Of a stretch of 7,134 nt of DNA, positions 1 through 6,303 are shown one piece after another. The notes under the pieces were generated by a model that was not told the origin of the DNA, made no database searches, and was given only the letters and a program-made list of their open reading frames with translations. Both the position numbers and the translations under genes were made by a program. Within the stretch, counting starts at the first letter, position 1; each line of letters begins with the position of its first letter. The DNA comes from Planctomycetaceae bacterium (GTDB lineage: Bacteria > Planctomycetota > Planctomycetia > Planctomycetales > Planctomycetaceae), in NCBI GenBank assembly GCA_015487825.1, contig WFOZ01000676.1:1-7134 (forward strand), read 5' to 3'.

Positions 1-755
1 AAGCGGGGCAGGCTGAAGTTGATGTTGTCGAAGAGTGTCAGGCATATTTAAGCAAAAAAATTGAAAGTGGCGAATTGATCCTGCCCCCCGGCGTCAGCTT
101 TGCTTTCGCGGGAAGTTATGAAAACCAGATTCGATCACAAAAAACATTGATGGTCGTTTTACCCTTAGCATTATTTATGATCTTTTTGATTCTGTATTTT
201 CAATTCAAATCGATTTTGACCACCTCGCTCGTTTTCAGCGGGATTCTCATCGCCTGGTCCGGCGGTTTCATCATGCTTTGGATGTACGGACAACCGTGGT
301 TCCTCGACTTCGATCTGTTTGGTGCCGATACCCGTACCTTGATGCAGGTGCATACGATCAACCTTTCTGTTGCAGTCTGGGTCGGTTTCCTGGCACTGTT
401 TGGTATCGCCACCGACGATGGTGTGGTGATTGCAACGTATCTTGACCAGAGTTTCCGAGAAAAGAAAATCAATTCGGTCAAAGCAGCCCGTGAAGCAACT
501 TTGGAAGCCGGGTTAAGGCGTGTGCGTCCCTGTTTAATGACAACTGCAACAACAATTCTGGCACTCATTCCGGTGCTGACTTCTACCGGGAGAGGTTCAG
601 ATATTATGGTCCCGATGGCGCTGCCAAGTTTCGGCGGCATGACCATTGCCATCATGACTATGCTCGTCGTTCCGGTTTTATACTGTTCGATTATGGAGTG
701 GAAACTAAAACTTGGCATCGACGACCCGCGGTTTGAAGAACACGCCAAAGCATAA
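1..755 (+). CDS. CusA-like heavy-metal RND efflux permease, C-terminal part
   Basis: The frame is open from the left window edge (first full codon at position 3) and ends with tandem stops TAA TAG at 753-758, giving the last 250 residues of a protein whose family is usually over 1000 residues. Seen: the end of the second periplasmic domain, then about five hydrophobic helices matching TM8-TM12 of an RND pump. Recognisable motifs are GIATDDGVV in the TM10 position, the RVRPCLMT loop, GRGSD, and PSFGGM leading into the last helix. By family knowledge, such pumps are proton-driven inner-membrane exporters that form a tripartite complex with a membrane-fusion protein and a TolC-type channel. CusA has a Glu and a Lys in the relay where this protein has Asp-Asp and Cys, so the exact metal is uncertain. 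About 25 extra residues separate TM9 from the usual NLSVAV stretch. The start and partner genes lie outside the window. Confidence 0.93.
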   Translation, partial: AGQAEVDVVEECQAYLSKKIESGELILPPGVSFAFAGSYENQIRSQKTLMVVLPLALFMIFLILYFQFKSILTTSLVFSGILIAWSGGFIMLWMYGQPWFLDFDLFGADTRTLMQVHTINLSVAVWVGFLALFGIATDDGVVIATYLDQSFREKKINSVKAAREATLEAGLRRVRPCLMTTATTILALIPVLTSTGRGSDIMVPMALPSFGGMTIAIMTMLVVPVLYCSIMEWKLKLGIDDPRFEEHAKA

Positions 756-822
756 TAGCTTCTTCCTCCATTAAGTTCTGCGAAGAACCGCATCATACTG
801 CACAGGCCACTATCTGCGGACC

Positions 823-864
823 GTCTATCTTGTTTTCAGGGTGGCGTTTGGAAACGAGATAGGC
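823..864. other. Hairpin between convergent genes
   Basis: Positions 823-837 pair with 850-864 (about 15 pairs counting G-U wobbles) around a 12-base loop, in the 123-bp gap where the RND gene and the minus-strand DUF418 gene converge. Neither side has a clear U tract, so it is not a textbook intrinsic terminator. It could still act as a transcription barrier or protect the 3' ends of both mRNAs. Nothing else is seen between 756 and 878. Confidence 0.4.
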
Positions 865-878
865 TGTGGTTGCCAAAT

Positions 879-1958
879 TCAATTTACCAGTTGTCGCATG
901 ATGGTTTCGAGTGGGCCGCGTTTGAAACGCAATGTCCACAAATGCGCAAACATGACAGCAAGAACGCAAAATGCAAGAGCACAACTGACTGAGAAGATGA
1001 GTGATTGCTGCTTGAGGCGGCCAATTGCCTCAAGTGTTCCCATTCCGATAATGACGTGAGCAACATAGAGCGTCAGGGCAAGTTGTCCGGTGGAGACAAG
1101 CGGTTTGAGCCAGTGATTGATTGAAGCGACCTGTCCAATCTCTACCGAGAGTGAAATGACGATGCATGCGACACCAATTCCAGCCAGAATATAGAGCGGC
1201 ATCGGGGGCATTGGCGCTGTGCCAAAAACGGCAACAATTTCCTCAATCTCCTCTGAAGAGCTGGCATTTGCAGAGAGAGCTTTGATGAGAAATTTACTTG
1301 CGGTTTCCGCGAACGTGGTGACAGATATTCCGAAAATCAGCCACCATCTGCGTGTCGAAGGATTTGTGAAGTCGGATCGCCCCAGTACCATGCCAAAGAG
1401 CAGAAACGAAAGCCACGGAATAACCGGATGAAACCCATTAAAAAATATGTGACGAAACATGCCGCGAACGGTCCAGAAATCTGAATAGTGCAAGGTCTCC
1501 CAGTTCCATCCCCGATTGTAGTCAAACGTCAACAGCAGGATGGGAAAAAGAGCCACGATAAATCCGGAGATCGTGATAAGCCATCGATCTTTAACCGTTA
1601 GAAGCATGGCGGCAACAGCGATATACACGCCGTAGAAATGCAGGATGTCAGCCGGCCAGATTGGAGTGTAGAGTAAACCGACAACGAACAGAAAGGCCGC
1701 TCGTTTCAGCAGGACGAAGCGGTGCTGATGTATCAGCCAGGTGTTACCAGCAAGACGAGCTCTGTTAGACAGAAGCGATATCCCGGCTCCAGCAAGGACG
1801 ACGAAAGTCGCTGAGGCCCGTCCATCGAAAAGGCTCGTCATCGAGACGAGCCAGGGCGGGCCATTGCCGTCAGCACTCATCACGATCTTGAAGTTAACAA
1901 TCACCATGCCAAGGACTGCGAATGCACGAGCAATGTCAAATCCAGGGATTCGTTGCAT
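879..1958 (-). CDS. DUF418/YeiB-type multi-pass membrane protein
   Basis: Encodes 359 residues with roughly eight to ten hydrophobic helices. The N-terminus RIPGFDIARAFAVLGM followed by VNF is the family hallmark (R-x-x-G-x-D-x-x-R-x-x-A-x-x-G-M near residues 3-18). The middle has an HPVIPWLSFLLFGMVLGR block (177-194), and the C-terminus ends in RFKRGPLETIMRQL (344-357), the usual DUF418 ending (GPLE-x-x-x-R). Members are inner-membrane proteins related to heparan-alpha-glucosaminide acyltransferase-type proteins, but the substrate of this branch is unknown. I chose ATG at 1958 because an AGGGAAG ribosome site lies about six bases upstream and the family motif starts at residue 3. An in-frame ATG at 2009 would add 17 residues, but it lies inside a mobile-element end and has no ribosome site. 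The stop is TGA. The gene faces the RND gene tail to tail and shows no obvious link to metal efflux. Confidence 0.88.
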   Translation of the reverse strand: MQRIPGFDIARAFAVLGMVIVNFKIVMSADGNGPPWLVSMTSLFDGRASATFVVLAGAGISLLSNRARLAGNTWLIHQHRFVLLKRAAFLFVVGLLYTPIWPADILHFYGVYIAVAAMLLTVKDRWLITISGFIVALFPILLLTFDYNRGWNWETLHYSDFWTVRGMFRHIFFNGFHPVIPWLSFLLFGMVLGRSDFTNPSTRRWWLIFGISVTTFAETASKFLIKALSANASSSEEIEEIVAVFGTAPMPPMPLYILAGIGVACIVISLSVEIGQVASINHWLKPLVSTGQLALTLYVAHVIIGMGTLEAIGRLKQQSLIFSVSCALAFCVLAVMFAHLWTLRFKRGPLETIMRQLVN

Positions 1959-1986
1959 GGCGTCTTCCCTTTTGGATGAAAAAATA

Positions 1987-2093
1987 ACTTCAACGTAACT
2001 ATTCAGCATTGTTTGGTTATTGCAGAAATTAAGGTTGTTTGTAGGGGCCGCAATAGCAGACCCTGCGCCAATGCTGAATAGTTACACTTCAAC
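1987..2093. mobile_element. 91-bp MITE with 8-bp target site duplication (IS66-like ends)
   Basis: Positions 1995-2011 and 2069-2085 form a perfect 17-bp inverted repeat (GTAACTATTCAGCATTG and its complement). They bound a 91-bp element with a 57-bp interior that encodes nothing convincing. Directly outside both ends is the same octamer ACTTCAAC (1987-1994 and 2086-2093), a target site duplication. By family knowledge, 8-bp duplications and ends starting GTAA are typical of IS66-family elements; assignment to that family is inference. It has no transposase, so it would be mobilised in trans. The near edge is about 28 bp upstream of the DUF418 start codon, so it sits in that gene's leader or promoter. 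An inner 6-bp repeat (2018-2023 and 2050-2055) could extend the fold. Confidence 0.87.
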
Positions 2094-2155
2094 TTGTGTT
2101 TCCACGGAGGACTCTGAGGACGAGGCAATTCATCATATGATCGTCTCTTGTAGTA

Positions 2156-2578
2156 TTAAGGGGCTCGAAATCTTCTGTCCATATCACGTCGACGGACAGA
2201 TGTTTCAAGACATTCTCTTTCTCGTTTGGTTTTGCCTTTTGATTTGTAGGTTATTTGAGACACATTCGTTGGTGCCTGGCGGATTTCCAGCCAGTATTGT
2301 TCGCGCACGTCATCATCAATGGTGATGGTCGCAGAAAAAAGTGAGTCATTACCATCCCGTTGGGGATTGGAGATTCAGAACTCCTCAAATGTTTCCACAT
2401 CATAGTAGTTCGCCTTGAATGCGAAACCCGCAAGAGATGCAAGCGTCCGGTTATCCCAATACAATGTTTTACCGGATTTTGAGTATGTAACTCGTGTGAT
2501 CCGACCGATGCCGTGCAGGCCATCCGTTTTCAGCTCGACGTATTTGATGTCAGTTCGCCTCGTTGCCGTTAAAATCAA
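2156..2578 (-). pseudogene. Small conserved planctomycete protein interrupted by an in-frame TGA
   Basis: The reading frame runs from TTG at 2578 to TAA at 2158-2156 (141 codons including the terminal stop), with one internal TGA at 2377-2375. Before the stop are 67 codons containing RRTD, LKTDGLHGIGRITRVTYSKS and GFKANYYDVET-type motifs. After it the same frame continues ISNPQRDGNDSLFSA and IDDDVREQYWLEIR. I recognise both halves as one small conserved family (about 100 residues, often annotated misleadingly as a deoxyxylulose-phosphate synthase). It normally has Trp where the TGA stands, in a context like EE-Y/F-W-IS. The simplest reading is a single TGG-to-TGA nonsense change with no frameshift. 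Downstream of the conserved part there is a Lys/Arg-rich tail of about 35 residues. The start overlaps the upstream 126-aa gene as TTGA, suggesting coupled translation. The family's molecular function is not known to me. Confidence 0.75.
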
Positions 2579-2955
2579 TCTCGGTTCTTTGTCTCGATGA
2601 TGTGGCGATATACCGCTGCGACAGGTTTTCCTGCGAGTAACTGGGAGATCACTGATAACCGTGCAGCATTCTCAACTGTAGCAGGATGTGTAAGGCCTTT
2701 CGTTTGAAGTAATGATTTGCGCTCGGTTACAAGTTCTTCAAAGCGGAGTTGTACCTGGCGTTTGTTGAATTGAAAATCGGTCTTGATTGTATTTTCAATT
2801 TTTTTTCGCCGCTTTCGCATTTGTGGGTGGTCTGGCCCGTAAGAATATTGAGCTATAACGTAGTTCTCAAGCATCATTACGACATTTTCAGAATCTTTGA
2901 CTTCCACATTTGTCAAAGTAAATATTGAGATCATCAGCAAAGAAGTGAGCATCAT
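2575..2955 (-). CDS. Exported hypothetical protein, 126 aa, HP motifs
   Basis: I do not recognise a named family. The product starts with a short hydrophobic stretch (MMLTSLLMISIFTLT), likely a signal peptide or anchor, followed by a charged, mostly helical body. It contains YSYGPDHPQMRKRRKKIE (residues 38-55), a pattern like the YGPxHPxV...I segments common in planctomycete exported proteins and in Wzz-like chain regulators. A second His-Pro motif, GLTHPATVENAARLSVISQLL, follows near residue 87, so the two HP segments may be repeats of one helical unit. ATG at 2955 has GAGGA eight bases upstream; the neighbouring ATG at 2952 would also be possible. The TGA stop overlaps the TTG start of the next, broken gene by four bases, so the two were probably a two-gene unit. 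Function is unknown. Confidence 0.65.
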   Translation of the reverse strand: MMLTSLLMISIFTLTNVEVKDSENVVMMLENYVIAQYSYGPDHPQMRKRRKKIENTIKTDFQFNKRQVQLRFEELVTERKSLLQTKGLTHPATVENAARLSVISQLLAGKPVAAVYRHIIETKNRD

Positions 2956-3039
2956 TCAGATTATCCTCATTGCAAAGCAAGCATGAATCCGCGATAAAAA
3001 CAGGTAGACTTCTCATCGATACAGCCCATTCACGAGCAA

Positions 3040-3112
3040 GCCAGCCGGAACGCGTGAGCAACCAGTTTACGCGATGGTAAGAGAAACCGTGGGCTGGTGC
3101 TTAGCGGCTGAC
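3040..3112. repeat. REP-like imperfect palindrome
   Basis: Positions 3040-3047 pair with 3105-3112 (seven of eight). After a seven-base bulge (3048-3054), 3055-3065 pairs with 3094-3103 with one bulged base and a wobble. Inside, GTTT at 3065-3068 can pair with AAAC at 3084-3087, and TTAC at 3067-3070 can pair instead with GTAA at 3077-3080. The bulged part contains GGAACGCGTGAGC. From memory, palindromic extragenic sequences with a similar core occur in planctomycete genomes, but only one copy is visible here, so calling it a dispersed repeat is inference. Confidence 0.45.
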
Positions 3113-3385
3113 GAATAATTCTGCTTTGTGCTACTAACGGTCAATTTCTTCGGAGCTTGTGCAAATTTCGAAGAGATCTATTTGGTTACGGCTGTCAAAA
3201 CAAACCAGCCGTGCTGGGTACATGGTACAGTACAGAGGTGAGTAGTCAACAGGTGATCTGGGGAAATCGAACTGACGACTCGTTCCCAGGCACTCGCGGG
3301 CTCGATAGTCCTTGTTCCGTTTTGAATGGAAATCAAGCTGCTTGAAATCGTTACTGCATCGGCGAGAAGCAGCATCTTAAGTTTA

Positions 3386-3417
3386 TTGCGTTTTCCGGGA
3401 GGACCCTGGGAACGCAA
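3386..3417 (-). terminator. Stem-loop just past the lipoprotein gene
   Basis: TTGCGTT at 3386-3392 pairs with AACGCAA at 3411-3417. Inside it a second GC stem (CC and GGG against CCC and GG) surrounds a four-base loop. It begins six bases after the lipoprotein stop on the minus strand. No U tract follows in the transcript, so it may be a weak terminator or a 3'-end stabiliser rather than a classical intrinsic terminator. Confidence 0.4.
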
Positions 3418-3422
3418 GAAAT

Positions 3423-3629
3423 TCATTCACCTTGTTGAAGATGTTGTAACGCAGGGCGAGAGTGGCATTTGCAGCCTGCATAATGAGTGAAGGGGAGGGC
3501 AGGTTGAGGGCAGTATTGGCAGTTGACTCGACTACCTTCGTAACAATTGTAAGCCGAGGCGCAACCGTTGAGCATAAACATGCTTGCCAACAGCAGCAAT
3601 ACTGAAAGGTATTTAATTGAGTTCTGCAT
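3423..3629 (-). CDS. Small Cys-rich lipoprotein
   Basis: A 68-residue product. Residues 1-22 form a lipoprotein signal peptide (basic start, run of Leu, then LNGC), so the mature protein would begin at Cys23 and be lipid-anchored. The mature part of about 46 residues has five further Cys in patterns NCYEG, NCQYC and GCKCH, with a PQPALPF linker and His residues. Such dense CxxC and CxC pairs suit soft-metal binding or disulfides. I recall similar Cys/Pro-rich mini-lipoproteins in planctomycetes, but no characterised family. ATG at 3629 is preceded by AAGGAAA at good spacing, and the stop is TGA. It lies 110 bp downstream of the TolC gene on the same strand with no intrinsic terminator seen between them, so cotranscription is likely. 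A role as an accessory metal-binding lipoprotein of the efflux system is inference. Confidence 0.75.
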   Translation of the reverse strand: MQNSIKYLSVLLLLASMFMLNGCASAYNCYEGSRVNCQYCPQPALPFTHYAGCKCHSRPALQHLQQGE

Positions 3630-3739
3630 TTTTCCGTTTCCTTGCAGTACAGATTTTATTGATTCATAAGTGCCAGATGCTCAAGGCGAACAATTTGAGG
3701 ATGTTCGAAAACTTCCCTCGGATCGCCTGTCACAGTTAA

Positions 3740-5332
3740 TTATTTTATCGGTTTGAGGGGTTCTATCGTGGGGATCTCTTCTTTGGGAACCGGTTTGAGT
3801 GGAGCTTGTTTTTCCGGAACCGGTGCGACCGCGGGCATTTCAATGGGTGTTGGTTCTGCAGGAGTCGGCAGCGAATTTTCATTTTCCAGTTGCATCGCAT
3901 ATGAAGAGACCAGAACTCCTCCGACAACTCGTTCGAGTTGGGCGAGAGATTGTTGCAATGATGCTTCCTGTCGTCGATAGCTGATTTCATACCGCAGCAG
4001 TTCGCGCCAGTTATCAATTAATTGTAGAAAGTCAACTTCGCCCACGTTATAGGCTCTGCTGGAAACTTCGAGTGTCAATCTGGCCTTGGGCAAGATGTCA
4101 TCTTCGAACAGCACAAGTAATTCTTTTTGGCTTTCAACTTTAGCAAATAGATCGGTTACTTCTTCCAGTGTGTTGTCTTTTAGAGCATCGTACTGACGAG
4201 CAGTAGCAACAACCTTTGCTTCGGCTGAGCGAATTTGTGAATCAAGACGTTTGCGGTAAATTGGCATGTTAATACCGGCAGACATCAGAAAGGCATCGTC
4301 CCCGTTGGCAACCGGACTGAGGCCCGAATTTGCAACGTTAATCCAGTTTAATCCTAGAGTAACATCCGGCTTGTAATCGAGGCGTGCCAGTTGCACTGTC
4401 TGACGTTCTCGCTGAATTGCAGCCAGTTGAGCATGTAACTCGGGACGAGCTGCAATGGCCTGTTCCTGAAGTGCTTCCAAATTGAGCTCCATTTCCTGAC
4501 GCGGTATTTCGTCCAGCGCAAGCACATTGGTTTGTGGAGCGATATGCAGGATACGGGCCAGGACGGCCTGACCGCTTTTGAGCCGCTGCCGAAGTTGAAT
4601 CAGTTCATTTTCGATATTGGATATTTCTAAATCTGCCCTCAATACATCCTGCTGGCTGGTGAGTCCGGTTTTGTACCGCGTATTGGCGACATTTCGTATT
4701 TCACTCAGTAGCTGTTGCTCTGCTTCAGTTATCATTATTGATTGTTGAATGAAGTAGAGTTCAAAATAGGCTCGTTTTGTTTTTTCAATCGTACTTAACT
4801 CTGCAGCGGCAAGATTAGCCCTGGCTATATTAGTCTGTTCTTCTGCAACACCCGCCCGCATCTCCAGTTTTCCGAACCAGGGGAATTTCTGGTTGACTGC
4901 CATTGCGAGTGTCTGTTCTCCCGATGCAGTCTGAACAGGTTTGGGTTGTGCGGTGATCAGCAAATTAGGGTCCTGCAAACTGGCAGCGACAGGAACCTGA
5001 TACGCCAATGATTCCATTTGCTTGCGGGCTGCCTGAACTTGCGGATTCTGTTCGATCGCGTGAGATATATATTCATCAAGCCCGTGCGCACCTTCCAGAT
5101 ATGTTAATACCGGACTGACGGCTTCTGCTGCAGCAACAACAATGTTGGAACTGGTCTGTTCTACTGATTGCACAACTTCATGGTATTCCGGATCTCGAAT
5201 CTGTTGAGATTCTGTTGATCTGCAGCCGCACACCGATAAACTCCCTGCCAGCAATATCGCCAGAGGAGTTGTGGCCAGAAAGCGTTTTTTGCCGAATGTG
5301 AGCGTTTTGCGTTGTTTGAAAATACCGGACAT
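3740..5332 (-). CDS. TolC/CusC-type outer-membrane efflux lipoprotein
   Basis: A 530-residue outer-membrane channel component expected to work with an RND pump and a membrane-fusion protein in metal or drug export. After a basic start and hydrophobic stretch (about 18-34) comes a lipobox-like VCGC, so Cys37 is the likely lipidated residue. The two-fold TolC repeat follows: first half with LDEYISHAIEQNPQVQAA (85-102), the QKFPWFGK motif (148-155) typical of CusC/CzcC relatives, and RYKTGLTSQQDVLRADLEI (219-237); second half with the equivalent RAYNVGEVDFLQLIDNWREL. Coiled-coil, Gln/Glu/Leu-rich helices fill the rest. Residues from about 485 form an unusual Pro/Glu/Lys-rich tail ending EEIPTIEPLKPIK, not part of a normal TolC barrel. 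The ATG at 5332 has GGGGGA five bases upstream. A strong terminator lies upstream, so the gene probably has its own promoter in the AT-rich 200 bp before it. Confidence 0.93.
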   Translation of the reverse strand: MSGIFKQRKTLTFGKKRFLATTPLAILLAGSLSVCGCRSTESQQIRDPEYHEVVQSVEQTSSNIVVAAAEAVSPVLTYLEGAHGLDEYISHAIEQNPQVQAARKQMESLAYQVPVAASLQDPNLLITAQPKPVQTASGEQTLAMAVNQKFPWFGKLEMRAGVAEEQTNIARANLAAAELSTIEKTKRAYFELYFIQQSIMITEAEQQLLSEIRNVANTRYKTGLTSQQDVLRADLEISNIENELIQLRQRLKSGQAVLARILHIAPQTNVLALDEIPRQEMELNLEALQEQAIAARPELHAQLAAIQRERQTVQLARLDYKPDVTLGLNWINVANSGLSPVANGDDAFLMSAGINMPIYRKRLDSQIRSAEAKVVATARQYDALKDNTLEEVTDLFAKVESQKELLVLFEDDILPKARLTLEVSSRAYNVGEVDFLQLIDNWRELLRYEISYRRQEASLQQSLAQLERVVGGVLVSSYAMQLENENSLPTPAEPTPIEMPAVAPVPEKQAPLKPVPKEEIPTIEPLKPIK

Positions 5333-5533
5333 CCCTGTCCCCCATTGGTTAAATACATAATTCGTTACAGTCCTTGCTATCGACCTATGTATTTGAGAAT
5401 CTCCAACTGATTCAGTCGAAATAATTTGTATAATTGTTATGCATTTCCGATTATTCCGTTTAGGTAATTATCCTCTGCTTACAGATCGAATGTTACGAAA
5501 AATATTTTCACTCAAAGTATGAAATATCCATGC

Positions 5534-5570
5534 AAAAAGCCGGCTCGACAATATGTCGAGCCGGCTTTTT
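5534..5570. terminator. Strong bidirectional intrinsic terminator
   Basis: A perfect 17-bp stem: 5534-5550 is the exact complement of 5554-5570 around a three-base ATA loop. The GC-rich core GCCGGCTCGACA is flanked by five A on one side and five to six T on the other, giving a U tract in both directions. It lies 32 bp past the stop of the His/Pro-rich gene (minus strand) and about 200 bp upstream of the TolC start. It therefore ends the upstream unit and separates it from TolC transcription. Confidence 0.93.
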
Positions 5571-5602
5571 TATCGTTCTGCCGTTGAATACGTCTTACTT
5601 GT

Positions 5603-6112
5603 TTATGGAGTTAAAGGTTCGATACTTGGGATGTCCATTTGTGGCAGTTTTTGAGGTGGGTTGGGCTGAGCAGGCTGCGGTTTAGCACCATGATCGTGTG
5701 AATGTTGATGTGAATTATTATTGTCGGGAAGCTGGCGCCCAGGTGGCGGGTAGTTAATTCGATTTGGTCGATAGTATTGAGAATTCTTTTGCTGAATATT
5801 TCTGTTTCCATGAAAATGGCCAGGTGCTGAATGCTGTTCTGTTCGGCCTTGGTAATTGAAATTTCTGTTGGGAATATAGCGGTCCCTTGGAGAGCAGGGG
5901 CGGCATCCCCTATGATTGCTACGTTGGCGATAAATATATCCGGAAGGAGGCGGTGCAATTCTGGATTGATAGTAAAAATCATTCCGATTATAAGCAGGCC
6001 TGTTTTGCTCATAACCAGGAGCAGTTTCGTGTGATTTTGCTTGAGGTGCCGGCAGCAGTGCTGAAACAATTATGAAAGCCGTAAACAGACCGGGAGTAGA
6101 GTATCCAGTCAT
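5603..6112 (-). CDS. Secreted His/Pro/Asn-rich protein with IPSIEPL tail
   Basis: No known enzyme family; probably a 169-residue exported, disordered protein. Residues 1-25 look like a signal peptide (TAFIIVSALL, then PAPQA as cleavage site). The rest is low complexity: many Asn, Arg, Tyr, Gln and Pro, a single CRPC pair (70 and 73), scattered His, a SHQHSHDHG cluster (134-142) and PPP motifs. It ends DIPSIEPLTP, nearly the same as the TolC protein tail downstream. The His cluster and Cys pair could bind metal; the composition also fits a surface or wall-associated protein. I chose ATG at 6112 because AGGAG ends seven bases upstream; the adjacent ATG at 6115 is possible, while a longer in-frame start at 6184 would bury the signal peptide. 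It has terminators on both sides, so it is probably a single-gene unit within the efflux cluster. Confidence 0.72.
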   Translation of the reverse strand: MTGYSTPGLFTAFIIVSALLPAPQAKSHETAPGYEQNRPAYNRNDFYYQSRIAPPPSGYIYRQRSNHRGCRPCSPRDRYIPNRNFNYQGRTEQHSAPGHFHGNRNIQQKNSQYYRPNRINYPPPGRQLPDNNNSHQHSHDHGAKPQPAQPNPPQKLPQMDIPSIEPLTP

Positions 6113-6214
6113 CATTACTCTCCTGTTGTTGGATATGATACCTGAAGTACAGAGAACGAATCTGTTTAACCTGCCATCTGTCATTCAAGTGGAAATGATA
6201 AAGGTGAAATCGTT

Positions 6215-6258
6215 CAAAATCAGAGCCGGAAACAAGATGGGCTTGTTCCGACTCTGAT
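6215..6258 (-). terminator. Intrinsic terminator after the twin Cys-module gene
   Basis: Positions 6219-6236 pair with 6242-6258 with one mismatch and one bulged base around a five-base loop. On the minus strand the stem is followed by TTTT. It lies 45 bp past the stop of the Cys-module gene and ahead of the His/Pro-rich gene. There is no T run on the plus side, so it terminates minus-strand transcription. Confidence 0.75.
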
Positions 6259-6303
6259 ACGAAGAAAGATGAGAAATTGTTCTCAACTAAATTTGCAGTA
6301 TCT

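Larger units (their letters stand above)
2956..3422. other. Intergenic stretch without a convincing gene
   Basis: About 470 bp between the 126-aa gene and the small lipoprotein gene. It holds an imperfect REP-like hairpin (3040-3112) and a hairpin directly behind the lipoprotein stop (3386-3417), each listed separately. A minus-strand frame of 82 codons (3426-3178) overlaps the lipoprotein stop as ATGA. Its product has no signal peptide, motif or plausible composition, and the frame runs through the 3' hairpin, so I do not call it a gene. No tRNA, rRNA or repeat array is seen. Confidence 0.6.

Noticed and set aside
200..796. 198-codon antisense frame under the left RND gene
   Set aside because: It is a shadow of a strongly supported RND reading frame and encodes no recognisable protein.
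2020..2325. 101-codon plus-strand frame starting inside the MITE
   Set aside because: It spans a mobile-element end and the antisense of the broken gene, with no ribosome site or protein-like features.
2335..2340. Possible frameshift at an A6 run in the broken small gene
   Set aside because: Careful reading shows the frame stays open through the run; the only lesion is the TGA at 2377-2375.
2375..2377. UGA recoding as Trp or selenocysteine
   Set aside because: TGA is the normal stop of the DUF418 gene, the 126-aa gene and the small lipoprotein, and no hairpin typical of a selenocysteine element was evident just after it.
3255..3310. tRNA-like TTCGATTTCCCC string on the minus strand
   Set aside because: The sequence before TTCGATT does not form the needed 5-bp T stem, and no acceptor, D or anticodon arms could be assembled.
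3178..3426. 82-codon minus-strand frame overlapping the lipoprotein stop as ATGA
   Set aside because: The product lacks any motif, signal or family-like composition, and the frame runs through the 3' hairpin at 3386-3417. The overlap could be chance.
5344..5533. Sigma-70-like promoter for the TolC gene in the AT-rich upstream region
   Set aside because: Several TATA-like hexamers exist, but none has a well-spaced -35 partner, so no specific site can be supported. No CueR-type operator was recognised.
5611..6069. 152-codon alternative minus-strand frame inside the His/Pro-rich gene
   Set aside because: The other frame has a good ribosome site, a signal peptide and the tail shared with TolC; this one has none.
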